From assembly GCA_024687845.1 (NCBI GenBank), contig JAILEL010000288.1, forward strand, positions 1-6,704: a DNA stretch of 6,704 bases. The letters run 5' to 3'. Both the position numbers and the translations under genes were made by a program. The stretch is from Eubacterium sp. (GTDB taxonomy: Bacteria > Bacillota_A > Clostridia > Lachnospirales > Lachnospiraceae). Positions within the stretch are counted from its first letter, which is position 1. The number at the start of each line of letters is the position of its first letter. The notes below the pieces were generated by a model. The model saw only the letters and a program-made list of their open reading frames with translations, made no database searches and was not told where the DNA came from. Positions 1 to 6,533 of the stretch are shown one piece after another.

Positions 1-570
1 ATCTTCGGTAGGTCCGGAAAGCATTAGCACTTTTTTGTTTTTCAACCCGGAATTAACCAAAGCCTCTCCCATCAGAGTTCCAACCATCTCATTATCAAAT
101 GAGATGTACAGGTTTACATTTGAATTGTTAATAAGTCTGTCATAGGCTATTACTGGAATTCCTGCTTTTTTAGCTTCTTCCATTACTTCCCCAAGGCCAT
201 CCGAATCAATACTTACTATAACAAGTACATCTGCTCCCTTTTCAATCAGGTATCTTATCTGGGATTTCTGGGTTTCTATATCACCATTAGCATTCTGAAC
301 ATTTACTTCAGCGTCAGAATCAAGCTCCTTAACCTTAGATAAAAATACATCACAGTCTCTCTGCCATCTCTCTATCAGAAATGAATCTATACTCATTCCT
401 ATAAGTAAGTGATCAGAACCGGAGTTGACTGAGCTTTCATCAGTTTCCACAGTTCCGCCACAGGCTGAGAGAATAAACATAAAACTGAGTAAAACGGCTA
501 TAATTCTGCCATGCTTTCCAATACGAAAGCTCAATATTTCATTTCTTTTAAAAATATCTTTATAAATCAT
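1..570 (-). CDS. xylF: XylF-like sugar-binding lipoprotein of an ABC transporter (3' end cut by window)
   Basis: This is the extracytoplasmic substrate-binding protein of a sugar ABC importer, probably for D-xylose. The first 190 codons are present, and the reading frame is open to the window edge. Residues 1-22 are a basic n-region, 23-36 are hydrophobic, and a lipobox LSAC puts the lipidated cysteine at residue 37, so the protein is anchored to the outer face of the membrane. The mature part starts as a Peripla_BP_4 domain and carries stretches that I recall from E. coli XylF: ERWQ (67-70), NANGD with TQ..QI (93-105), DVLVI (114-118), AYDR (142-145) and YISFDNE (155-161). In XylF the YDR segment contributes sugar contacts. 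The ATG start is preceded 5 nt away by AGAGATG, a modest ribosome binding site. It follows the response regulator by 63 bp. Transporter ATPase and permease genes would be expected beyond position 1 (inference). A related pentose or hexose ligand cannot be excluded. Confidence 0.88.
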   Translation of the reverse strand, partial: MIYKDIFKRNEILSFRIGKHGRIIAVLLSFMFILSACGGTVETDESSVNSGSDHLLIGMSIDSFLIERWQRDCDVFLSKVKELDSDAEVNVQNANGDIETQKSQIRYLIEKGADVLVIVSIDSDGLGEVMEEAKKAGIPVIAYDRLINNSNVNLYISFDNEMVGTLMGEALVNSGLKNKKVLMLSGPTED

Positions 571-603
571 TTTATCATCTCTACATTATGTCATTAATCA
601 AAA

Positions 604-625
604 TACTATGTGTAGTAGCATTATA
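604..625 (-). promoter_or_regulatory. Possible promoter -10 box and overlapping palindrome upstream of xylF
   Basis: In the 63-bp gap between the response regulator and xylF, the minus strand has a perfect TATAAT (625 to 620). Directly after it is a perfect dyad, TACTA-CACA-TAGTA (617 to 604). A start about 7 nt after the -10 box would fall inside the dyad. The -35 position (about 648 to 643, GAGTAC) is poor, which would suit an activator-dependent promoter such as one used by an AraC-type regulator. The -10 and dyad are seen directly; their function is inferred. AT-rich gaps produce TATAAT by chance fairly often. Confidence 0.3.
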
Positions 626-633
626 TTGTTGTA

Positions 634-2256
634 TCAGGTCTTGTACTCAGTTGGAGTTACTCCGACATTTTTCTTAAAGATTCTGCTGAAATAATTCGGA
701 TTAGCATAACCAACTTGTACACATATTTCCTTCATACTGAGTTCTGTGTTATCAAGCAGATCCTTCGCCTTATCGATTCTGAGGTTAGTAAGATATTCTA
801 TAAAGTTGTCTCCTGTTGCTTCTTTGAAAAGCTTACTGAAATAATAAGGACTTATGTCAATCTCACGAGACACATCATCTAATGATATATCCTTCTGGTA
901 ATGTGTCATAATATATTCTTTTGCTCTGTCAATTATTCCATTTGAACGATTTTCCTTGCGGCTCTTAACATCATGGCATGCATCCGTAAGCTTATCAATA
1001 AACCATTTCCTAAGCTTATCGTAGCTTTCAACTCTGTTGATAAACTTTAGATAATCCTCTCTCGACCTGAATCTGTAGGTTTCTCCACTGATTCCATATG
1101 CGATGCTCTCTGCACGAAGTACAAATTCAAGAGTTTTTAATTTAATATCATCCGTGTAATTATCATAGGTTTCAAGCATCCAGTCAAAGAAATAATTTGC
1201 AGCACTGAGTGTTGCCTCCAGTTCACCCTTCTTTACACCTTCAAATATAGCCCGTTCTGAATCAACCGGATAGTTATCTTCATATTCACATCCTACTGCA
1301 AGGTCTTCTGCATGTGCTACCGAACCGGTAGTCATTGTTAGAGATTCCAATGCCTCATTGTAAGATGTCATCTGCTGTGAGAGCGGTCTTACCGTTCCAA
1401 CTCCAGCTCTGAATACTGCATCAAGCTGAGTATTCAGACGGCGGACCATATTTCTGATCAAATCAATAATTTCAAGTCTTTCATTATAATTCAGTCCATT
1501 TAAATCATCCGAATCCGCATCATTCTCAGAATCCTTCTTTTCATATGGTACAAAAATGGCTATCTTGTTAGCCATTACTGAACCAACCATTCCACTAATA
1601 TAGCTCTTTACGATATCTCTGAGGTCCCTCGTCTGGCTCTGAATTCTCACTGAGGTACCGACGACATTCGTCATATTTCCACCCTCATCAGAATCACCGA
1701 AAACGAGAGCTATCATATAACCATAATTAGTATTTATCTCAAGTAATTTCTTAAAGTTCTCTATATCCTCACCGGAAAATTCCTGAAACAGAAGATTATA
1801 TACAAGACCATTTTCAAGAATAGGAGTAACAGTTTCCATCTTTTCCAGAATCGCAAGTTCTCTGGTTCTCTTCTCTCTCTCTCCATCTACCTTCGCCATT
1901 GCTTTACGGAGTGTATCCAGAAAAACATCCTTGTTAACTGGCTTGTTAAGATAATCCATAACTCCAAGACAGAGAGCTTCTTTTGCATATCCAAACTTGT
2001 CATAGGCTGATATTACAATAAATATAATCCCTGGATTTCTTTTTCTGATTTCCTTAATAGCATCTATTCCATTAATTCCAGGCATTCTGATATCCATAAG
2101 TGCAATATCAGGTCTGAATCTCTCCGCAAGCTCTATTACACTTCGTCCAGTTTTAGCTGATTCTATGATACAGGTATCTTTGAATTCTTCTCTTATCATA
2201 TAAGTAAAGGACTCAACTGCAATTCCTTCATCATCTGCTATCATGATACGATACAT
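634..2256 (-). CDS. YesN-type response regulator (REC + AraC-family HTH)
   Basis: A cytoplasmic transcription factor of 540 aa, the output half of the two-component pair with the kinase encoded just upstream. Residues 1 to about 125 form a receiver domain with the acidic pair D8/D9, phospho-acceptor D55 in LMDIRMPG, S83 and conserved K105 (NKPV). Residues about 130-430 are a long middle region typical of large YesN proteins, without a motif I can name. Residues about 440-540 form an AraC/XylS double helix-turn-helix with the signature segments ISPYYFSKLFKEATG and GYANPNYFSRIFKKNVG. The ATG start has AGAGG 7 nt upstream. The gene lies 35 bp after the kinase gene with no visible promoter or terminator between, so the two are likely co-transcribed. 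By analogy with clostridial YesN paired with LytS, it should activate the sugar transporter genes that begin with the XylF-like gene downstream. The specific sugar is inferred. Confidence 0.93.
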   Translation of the reverse strand: MYRIMIADDEGIAVESFTYMIREEFKDTCIIESAKTGRSVIELAERFRPDIALMDIRMPGINGIDAIKEIRKRNPGIIFIVISAYDKFGYAKEALCLGVMDYLNKPVNKDVFLDTLRKAMAKVDGEREKRTRELAILEKMETVTPILENGLVYNLLFQEFSGEDIENFKKLLEINTNYGYMIALVFGDSDEGGNMTNVVGTSVRIQSQTRDLRDIVKSYISGMVGSVMANKIAIFVPYEKKDSENDADSDDLNGLNYNERLEIIDLIRNMVRRLNTQLDAVFRAGVGTVRPLSQQMTSYNEALESLTMTTGSVAHAEDLAVGCEYEDNYPVDSERAIFEGVKKGELEATLSAANYFFDWMLETYDNYTDDIKLKTLEFVLRAESIAYGISGETYRFRSREDYLKFINRVESYDKLRKWFIDKLTDACHDVKSRKENRSNGIIDRAKEYIMTHYQKDISLDDVSREIDISPYYFSKLFKEATGDNFIEYLTNLRIDKAKDLLDNTELSMKEICVQVGYANPNYFSRIFKKNVGVTPTEYKT

Positions 2257-2291
2257 ATATTATCCTCTTTTCAATACTTTAATCCTTACTA

Positions 2292-3845
2292 TTAAATAAT
2301 TCCGTCTGCAATTGGAATCGTTATCACTACCTCGGTACCCTGATCACGGCCTCCACTTATAATCTCAAAGCTGTTAGCCCCATCAAAGTAAAGTCTCAGT
2401 CTTTCGATTACGTTATTAAGCCCTACGCCATTTCCCTTCTTTTCTTCAATATCAGTTGCGTCAGAGGTAACTACCGAATCTGATTCACTATACTGTCCAC
2501 TTAATATTTTCTGAATCAGCTCCTGACTCATACCTATTCCATTATCTGTTACACTGATGCAGACATTTTCATCTACCCTGTATACACTCAGTTCAATCCG
2601 TCCCTCACGTTCAATGCTTCGGATACCATAATTAATACTGTTTTCTACAATAGGCTGGAGTATCATACTCGGAAGCATTATGTCCATAAGCTCGTCTGAT
2701 TCAATATTCTTAGTAAAACATATTTCTCCAGAAAATCGTACATTTAAAATATAAATGTAGATATCTACAAGTTCAATCTCCTGTCGAAGAGAAACTTCGT
2801 CATTTTTGGAAATGTTATATCTGAAAAATGATGCTACATTTTGTATATATTCATAGGTCCTATCTGCGTGCTCCATCATGGCAAGCTGTGTACCTGCATT
2901 CATAGTATTAAACAGGAAATGTGGATTGATCTGAGCCTGAAGGATCTTAAGTCTGGCATCCTTAAGGTTTGCCTCCATCATAAGTTCCTTTTCTTTCATA
3001 AACTGCTCAGTTTCCATGCTGATACGAAGGCGTTCCATATATCCTGGAATACTGCTTACCATCTGGTTAAATGCCATAGTTACTACTCCAACCTCATCTT
3101 TTCCATGAACCTTTACGACTGGAGTTTCATCAAGCTTTCCACTTGAAACCTTATTAGCCGCCTGAGCCAGCTCATGAAGTGGCTGAGTAATAGTTCTTGT
3201 AACAAGAACTATAAGCATAATGTCAAATGCAGCCATAATGCCAAACATAATTATACTCATTAATTCCAGATATCCAACGGCAGAAATAAGTTCGTTATAG
3301 CTATCAGTATTGGCCCTGAATCTGTAATTATTCAGACTCGCAATATATGTATTGATATATTGATATAGGGGTTCTGCTTCTTCGTAATAGGACTTATATT
3401 TTTCTACATTTCTGCCTCGCTTCGCTTCTATAGTATCTCTTGTAAGTGCAAGATAGCTTTCAGATGTATAATAAATATTTCGCTCCATAAGCTTCAGTCT
3501 GTTATCTGTAACCCTGGTTTCTAGTCCGCTCAAAAGATTTCTATATTGTTGTTCTGCTGCATAATAGTTTTCAAGTGAGTCTGTACTCTTTGTGTCCAGA
3601 TAGTCAGTCATGCTGGTCTGAACCATTTCCAGTGCATCACCAAGTTCATTCAGCTTTACATTTCCAACATAGATTTCATCCATTTGTCTTGTAATCCGGT
3701 TAAGATTAAAGTACATAAAGAGGATAGTCAGAAGTATGAGCAGCATTGAAAAAACAATCAGAATGGTAAGTTTGAAACGAAGTGGAAGGCTTGACATCCA
3801 GTCATGTGCCTTTACCCTAAGCCTAGTTGTCTTCTTCACTGTCAT
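2292..3845 (-). CDS. LytS/YesM-type sensor histidine kinase
   Basis: A membrane sensor kinase of 517 aa. TM1 is at about 25-48, a mostly helical extracellular region at about 49-190, TM2 at about 193-217, and a HAMP linker at about 217-268. A probable coiled-coil link follows, then a His_kinase (PF06580) domain with phospho-acceptor H309 in INPHFLFNTM. The ATPase part has E401/N402 in QPIVENSINYG, DNGIG at 434-438 and GNGVGL at 471-476, so it looks catalytically complete. I chose the ATG at 3845 because AAGGAGG lies 5 nt upstream. The GTG two codons earlier (3851) would overlap that ribosome binding site. The gene overlaps the end of the anchored binding protein by 23 bp, which suggests translational coupling and a shared function. 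In the known XylFII-LytS system the anchored binding protein docks on the kinase's extracellular part and controls its activity. That role here is inferred from gene order and architecture. Confidence 0.93.
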   Translation of the reverse strand: MTVKKTTRLRVKAHDWMSSLPLRFKLTILIVFSMLLILLTILFMYFNLNRITRQMDEIYVGNVKLNELGDALEMVQTSMTDYLDTKSTDSLENYYAAEQQYRNLLSGLETRVTDNRLKLMERNIYYTSESYLALTRDTIEAKRGRNVEKYKSYYEEAEPLYQYINTYIASLNNYRFRANTDSYNELISAVGYLELMSIIMFGIMAAFDIMLIVLVTRTITQPLHELAQAANKVSSGKLDETPVVKVHGKDEVGVVTMAFNQMVSSIPGYMERLRISMETEQFMKEKELMMEANLKDARLKILQAQINPHFLFNTMNAGTQLAMMEHADRTYEYIQNVASFFRYNISKNDEVSLRQEIELVDIYIYILNVRFSGEICFTKNIESDELMDIMLPSMILQPIVENSINYGIRSIEREGRIELSVYRVDENVCISVTDNGIGMSQELIQKILSGQYSESDSVVTSDATDIEEKKGNGVGLNNVIERLRLYFDGANSFEIISGGRDQGTEVVITIPIADGII

Positions 3846-4896
3846 CAGCACCTCCTTCCCCTCTGAAGGAGTCCAGATTATCCTTGTTCACAAGCTCCAT
3901 ATCTATGAGATACATTTCACTTGCATATCCTGTCTCGATATATTCATTCAGAGCATCTACTGCATATCGTCCCATTTGTTCCGAATCAAGAACTATACTA
4001 GAACTGATTATATCTTTTTTAATTGCTGAACGGATTATCGGTGACAGATAATAACCGAATATTTCCACATTTCCAACCTTATTATAATCTACAACTGTCT
4101 GATAAACACAAATAGTATTTTTTTCACTGAGACAAATTATAATATCTGGAAAATCTTTATTTTTTACAAAAATATCTCTGATTTCTTCTTCTGCAGCATA
4201 ATCATGGGAATTACTTATTATCATACTTTCAAGATTGACTACATTTCTAAGACCACGTGAAGAAACTGTTTCCTTGATGGAAGTCATAATAATAGACTGA
4301 TTGCTGCTGGAGATAAAATCATCCATAAGTACCAGTACATCGTAACTTGCAGCCCCATTTGTAGCTATATAATGTGATAGCTGCTCACCATATTCTTTCC
4401 CAAGATTGTAGCTACTGATTCCTATATAACTCTTTCTACCACTATCAGAGCAGTCCTCTGACACAGTAATAACTGGTATCTCCTGCTTATTGGCCTTTCT
4501 AAGAAGTGACTTCGTTATGGTATTATCATCACCTTCAACTATAATTCCATCTACATTTGAATTAATTGCTATACGGATCAGATCTTCTTTACTATAGCTG
4601 TTATCAAGATCTGTCCCCATAAGTTCTACATATGCTCCATTTGCTGCAGCTTCTCTTAGGGCTCCATTGTAAACACTCTTCCAAAAATCATTTTCCCTGT
4701 TTTCAGTAATCATTACATAATACTTATCATAGGTTGAATATTCACTTTTTGAAAGAAGGCTTCTAGTATCTCGAAGTCGAACATAGAAAAACAGAATACT
4801 GAATACAACAACAATTGCCAGAAGAATTCCCAGCATTATAGTCACAATGAGGATCATTCTATTTGATGCTTTTTTCTTCTTCGACAATTTACACAC
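3823..4896 (-). CDS. Membrane-anchored periplasmic-binding-protein-like sugar sensor (XylFII-like)
   Basis: A protein of about 357 aa with a short Lys-rich cytoplasmic N-terminus, one TM helix at about 14-38, and an extracellular Peripla_BP_4/LacI-type two-lobed domain at about 58-340. There is no lipobox, so it is held by the TM helix, not by lipid. The first lobe starts YYVMITE, with ENDFWKSVYNGA after it and NVDGIIVEG at about 114-122. The tail after residue 345 is strongly acidic. The gene precedes and overlaps the kinase gene by 23 bp, the arrangement of the clostridial XylFII-LytS/YesN three-component system, so it probably serves as the ligand-sensing subunit of the kinase (inference). 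It lacks the YDR signature of the XylF-like protein, so the ligand may differ. The start is uncertain: GTG at 4896 has GAAAGG 4 nt upstream, TTG at 4908 has no ribosome binding site, and ATG at 4857 would leave almost nothing before the TM helix. Confidence 0.85.
   Translation of the reverse strand: MCKLSKKKKASNRMILIVTIMLGILLAIVVVFSILFFYVRLRDTRSLLSKSEYSTYDKYYVMITENRENDFWKSVYNGALREAAANGAYVELMGTDLDNSYSKEDLIRIAINSNVDGIIVEGDDNTITKSLLRKANKQEIPVITVSEDCSDSGRKSYIGISSYNLGKEYGEQLSHYIATNGAASYDVLVLMDDFISSSNQSIIMTSIKETVSSRGLRNVVNLESMIISNSHDYAAEEEIRDIFVKNKDFPDIIICLSEKNTICVYQTVVDYNKVGNVEIFGYYLSPIIRSAIKKDIISSSIVLDSEQMGRYAVDALNEYIETGYASEMYLIDMELVNKDNLDSFRGEGGADDSEEDN
3851..3857 (-). promoter_or_regulatory. 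Strong ribosome binding site for the histidine kinase
   Basis: AAGGAGG on the minus strand, 5 nt before the ATG at 3845. It lies inside the last codons of the anchored binding-protein gene and decides the kinase start against the upstream GTG at 3851, which it overlaps. Confidence 0.8.
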
Positions 4897-4900
4897 GCTG

Positions 4901-4906
4901 CCTTTC
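4901..4906 (-). promoter_or_regulatory. Weak ribosome binding site for the anchored sensor
   Basis: GAAAGG on the minus strand, 4 nt before GTG 4896. It is the only purine-rich match close to any of the early start codons. The spacing is short, so the start assignment remains tentative. Confidence 0.4.
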
Positions 4907-4941
4907 AAATGTATTAGATAAATGCGATTTATATACTACAA

Positions 4942-6012
4942 TCAATATACTACCTGATTTCTGCCATTAGTTTTTCCTTGATACAGCTTATTATCAGCTT
5001 CCTTGATTATTTCATCCACACCATTAACATAACTATATTCTGCAAGACCAAAAGTCATAGTTACTTTGATCTCACTATCTCTTGATTTTATTATACTCTT
5101 TTGAATCTTAGAACGAATACCTTCAAGAATTAAGAATGCCTTATCGCCATTCAATCCAGGAAATAGTATCAAAAATTCCTCTCCACCCCATCTGACAACA
5201 ACTGCTCCTTCTCCAGCTTCTTCCGATATTTTGGCGGCTATAGCTTTCAGAACATCATCACCAGCATCATGACCATAGGTATCATTTACCTTTTTAAAAA
5301 AGTCTATATCTCCCATTGCAATACTAAGAAAACCTATTTCATCTTCTTTTTCAATACTTGAAATATACTCTAATGCTGCCCTTCGATTTAACAGTCCCGT
5401 AAGCTGATCAGTGCTTGCTTCCTGCCTCAGTTTATCATTATACTTCATAAGTTTAGCTTCATCTTCATTATCTTCCTTACTAAAAACATAAGATACCATA
5501 ATAATAGAAACGAAAACTGCAGAAATATTGGTAATCTGTATAAGCTTATCTGCTACAAATCCAATAGGAACAATAGGCTTTGTTCCACCAAATATACCAA
5601 TAGTAAGTATTCTTAGTGCAAGAACAGAACCTGCGTAAAGAAACTTATAAACAAGTCTGCCATGAAGTGCAAAAAAACACAGAAGGAGAATAATAATAAA
5701 ATAATTCTGCATTCCGGCACTCCATCCAAAGCATGGAATAAACATAAGTGTCCATAGGAGTAAAAAGAGCATGCAAAAATAAAGTGATGGTTTGGTCGAT
5801 GAATGATAGCTATAAATAAACAAAATAATGATCAAGCTGAAAAAAATAACAATTCTATATGGAAACCTTGCAATCACAGCTGTTCCAGCAAAAATAACAT
5901 CTAAAAGAAAGGCCATAAATACGATTATATACAAAATCCTTAACGTAACAATGGTCCTTTTTCTCTCATTTTCTGCTTTAACATCTTTATTAATTAAGTC
6001 TATTATCCACAT
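4942..6012 (-). CDS. Membrane diguanylate cyclase with GGDEF domain
   Basis: Predicted to make c-di-GMP from two GTP at the membrane. It has 356 aa from the ATG at 6012. Six hydrophobic segments span roughly residues 21-47, 52-70, 76-95, 101-119, 120-141 and 160-177. They do not match a sensor domain that I recognise. A GGDEF domain fills about 195-356: it opens with TDQLTGLLNRR, has metal-binding D235 and D237 in GDIDFFKKVND, YGHDAGDD after it, and an intact active-site GGEEF at 276-280. The RxxD inhibitory I-site expected just before it is absent; the corresponding positions are G267 and A270. TGAGG lies 9 nt before the ATG. A TTG five codons earlier (6027) overlaps that site and has none of its own. 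The stop lies 45 bp before the sensor gene on the same strand with no clear terminator, so co-transcription with the sugar-sensing genes is possible but unproven. Confidence 0.92.
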   Translation of the reverse strand: MWIIDLINKDVKAENERKRTIVTLRILYIIVFMAFLLDVIFAGTAVIARFPYRIVIFFSLIIILFIYSYHSSTKPSLYFCMLFLLLWTLMFIPCFGWSAGMQNYFIIILLLCFFALHGRLVYKFLYAGSVLALRILTIGIFGGTKPIVPIGFVADKLIQITNISAVFVSIIMVSYVFSKEDNEDEAKLMKYNDKLRQEASTDQLTGLLNRRAALEYISSIEKEDEIGFLSIAMGDIDFFKKVNDTYGHDAGDDVLKAIAAKISEEAGEGAVVVRWGGEEFLILFPGLNGDKAFLILEGIRSKIQKSIIKSRDSEIKVTMTFGLAEYSYVNGVDEIIKEADNKLYQGKTNGRNQVVY

Positions 6013-6021
6013 ATTAAAATG

Positions 6022-6026
6022 CCTCA
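6022..6026 (-). promoter_or_regulatory. Ribosome binding site for the diguanylate cyclase
   Basis: TGAGG on the minus strand, 9 nt before the ATG at 6012. It supports the ATG over the upstream TTG at 6027, which it overlaps. Confidence 0.6.
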
Positions 6027-6027
6027 A

Positions 6028-6142
6028 AATCTTAAAACGTACTAATCCACATCATAGAATAGCACAATAAAAAAAAAGATTCTACTTATTTTTATTATGC
6101 AGTTAAAGCTACTATTCACAGTTCATGAGATAAGTAACAAAC
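6028..6142 (-). promoter_or_regulatory. AT-rich leader and likely promoter region of the diguanylate cyclase/sensor genes
   Basis: This stretch lies between the tRNA terminator and the cyclase gene, so transcription of the downstream genes most likely begins here. Candidate -10 boxes on the minus strand are TATGAT (6056 to 6051) and CATAAT further upstream, but neither has a good -35 partner. An imperfect AT-only inverted repeat (arms 6066-6078 and 6085-6096) includes a run of nine A/T. I see no gene in this stretch. The region call rests on position more than on motifs. Confidence 0.35.
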
Positions 6143-6176
6143 AAAAAAACCCCGACTGTACTTTTACAATCAGGGG
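6143..6176 (-). terminator. Rho-independent terminator of the rRNA/tRNA transcript
   Basis: On the minus strand, CCCC, a bulged T, then GATTGTA pair with TACAGTC and GGGG around a four-base loop (AAAG at 6164 to 6161), followed by seven T (6149 to 6143). It includes one T-G wobble pair. It begins 2 nt after the last tRNA and closes the rRNA/tRNA operon, separating it from the cyclase gene. Confidence 0.9.
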
Positions 6177-6178
6177 AA

Positions 6179-6252
6179 TGGACGCTCGGGGACTCGAACC
6201 CAGGACCGTCCGGTTATGAGCCGGATGCTCTAACCAACTGAGCTAAGCGTCC
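6179..6252 (-). tRNA. tRNA with CAT anticodon (elongator Met or Ile2)
   Basis: A complete 74-nt cloverleaf: acceptor GGACGCT/AGCGTCC, D-arm GCTC/GAGC, anticodon stem TCCGG/CCGGA with loop CTCATAA, T-arm with TTCGAGT loop, discriminator A. The G1-C72 pair excludes the initiator tRNA. CAT reads as elongator Met, or as Ile2 if the C is modified to lysidine. C4-G69 is present as in Ile2, but the C5-G68 pair that TilS favours is not, so I lean only slightly towards Met. The CCA end is not encoded. It is the last gene before the terminator. Confidence 0.93.
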
Positions 6253-6273
6253 TTGTTCTGATATTAAATAAAG

Positions 6274-6345
6274 TGACCCGGACGGGAATTGAACCCGTGT
6301 TACCGCCGTGAAAGGGCGATGTCTTAACCTCTTGACCACCGGGCC
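6274..6345 (-). tRNA. tRNA-Glu(TTC)
   Basis: A complete 72-nt cloverleaf: acceptor GGCCCGG/CCGGGTC with one G-T pair, anticodon stem TCGCC/GGCGG with loop CTTTCAC (anticodon TTC), T-arm CGGG/CCCG with loop TTCAATT, discriminator A. It closely matches Firmicutes tRNA-Glu. CCA is not encoded. It lies 21 nt before the CAT tRNA and 46 nt after tRNA-Asn in one transcript. Confidence 0.96.
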
Positions 6346-6391
6346 GGATTAAATAACGATTTACCAAGTAAATCAATAATATAAAGATAAG

Positions 6392-6463
6392 CTCCCCGAG
6401 TTGGGCTCGAACCAACAACCCCTCGGTTAACAGCCGAGTGCTCTACCATTGAGCTATCGAGGA
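6392..6463 (-). tRNA. tRNA-Asn(GTT)
   Basis: A complete 72-nt cloverleaf: acceptor TCCTCGA/TCGGGGA with one T-G pair, D-arm GCTC/GAGC, anticodon stem CTCGG/CCGAG with loop CTGTTAA (anticodon GTT), T-arm GTTGG/CCAAC with loop TTCGAGC, discriminator G as usual for Asn. CCA is not encoded. Its 5' half and 5' flank are repeated exactly 70 bp upstream in the broken copy. Confidence 0.96.
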
Positions 6464-6468
6464 ATATT
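6437..6468. repeat. 32-bp direct repeat, copy 1 (within and before tRNA-Asn)
   Basis: Identical to 6507-6538 at an offset of 70 bp. It covers the 5' half of the intact tRNA-Asn plus 5 bp of its upstream flank. The bases on either side of the repeat (6436 and 6469) differ from those of the other copy. Confidence 0.95.
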
Positions 6469-6533
6469 TCCTCAACAATCAACTTCGAGACCAAGGAACG
6501 CGCCGCAGTGCTCTACCATTGAGCTATCGAGGA
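6468..6533 (-). pseudogene. Broken tRNA-Asn copy (5' half only)
   Basis: The minus strand from 6533 to 6507 repeats the 5' acceptor strand, D-arm and following bases of tRNA-Asn without a mismatch. After that the sequence diverges: no anticodon arm with a readable anticodon and no T-arm can be drawn in the next 33 nt. TTGAGGA at 6475 to 6469 can still pair with the acceptor strand TCCTCGA (one G-T pair), so a 66-nt tRNA-like shell with only an acceptor stem and a D-arm could form. That pairing may be chance. It looks like a recombination remnant; an assembly fault at a repeat is another possibility. Confidence 0.65.

Noticed and set aside
2257..2291. Regulatory site between the kinase and regulator genes
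   Set aside because: The gap is only 35 bp and holds little more than the regulator's ribosome binding site (AGAGG).
2841..3146. Open frame of 101 codons on the plus strand
   Set aside because: It lies wholly inside the kinase gene on the opposite strand, with no domain or plausible ribosome binding site. It is a shadow frame.
3736..4051. Two overlapping plus-strand open frames across the kinase/sensor junction
   Set aside because: Both are antisense to well-supported genes and have low-complexity, non-protein-like translations.
4897..4941. A promoter in the gap between the cyclase and sensor genes
   Set aside because: TTGATT and TA-rich hexamers occur, but no pair has proper spacing and good matches, so I could not support a call.
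5828..6070. Plus-strand open frame of 80 codons at the start of the cyclase gene
   Set aside because: It is antisense to the TM-coding part of the cyclase. The hydrophobic stretches are a by-product of the opposite frame.
6230..6418. Minus-strand open frame of 62 codons
   Set aside because: It runs across parts of three tRNA genes and their spacers, so it is not a protein gene.
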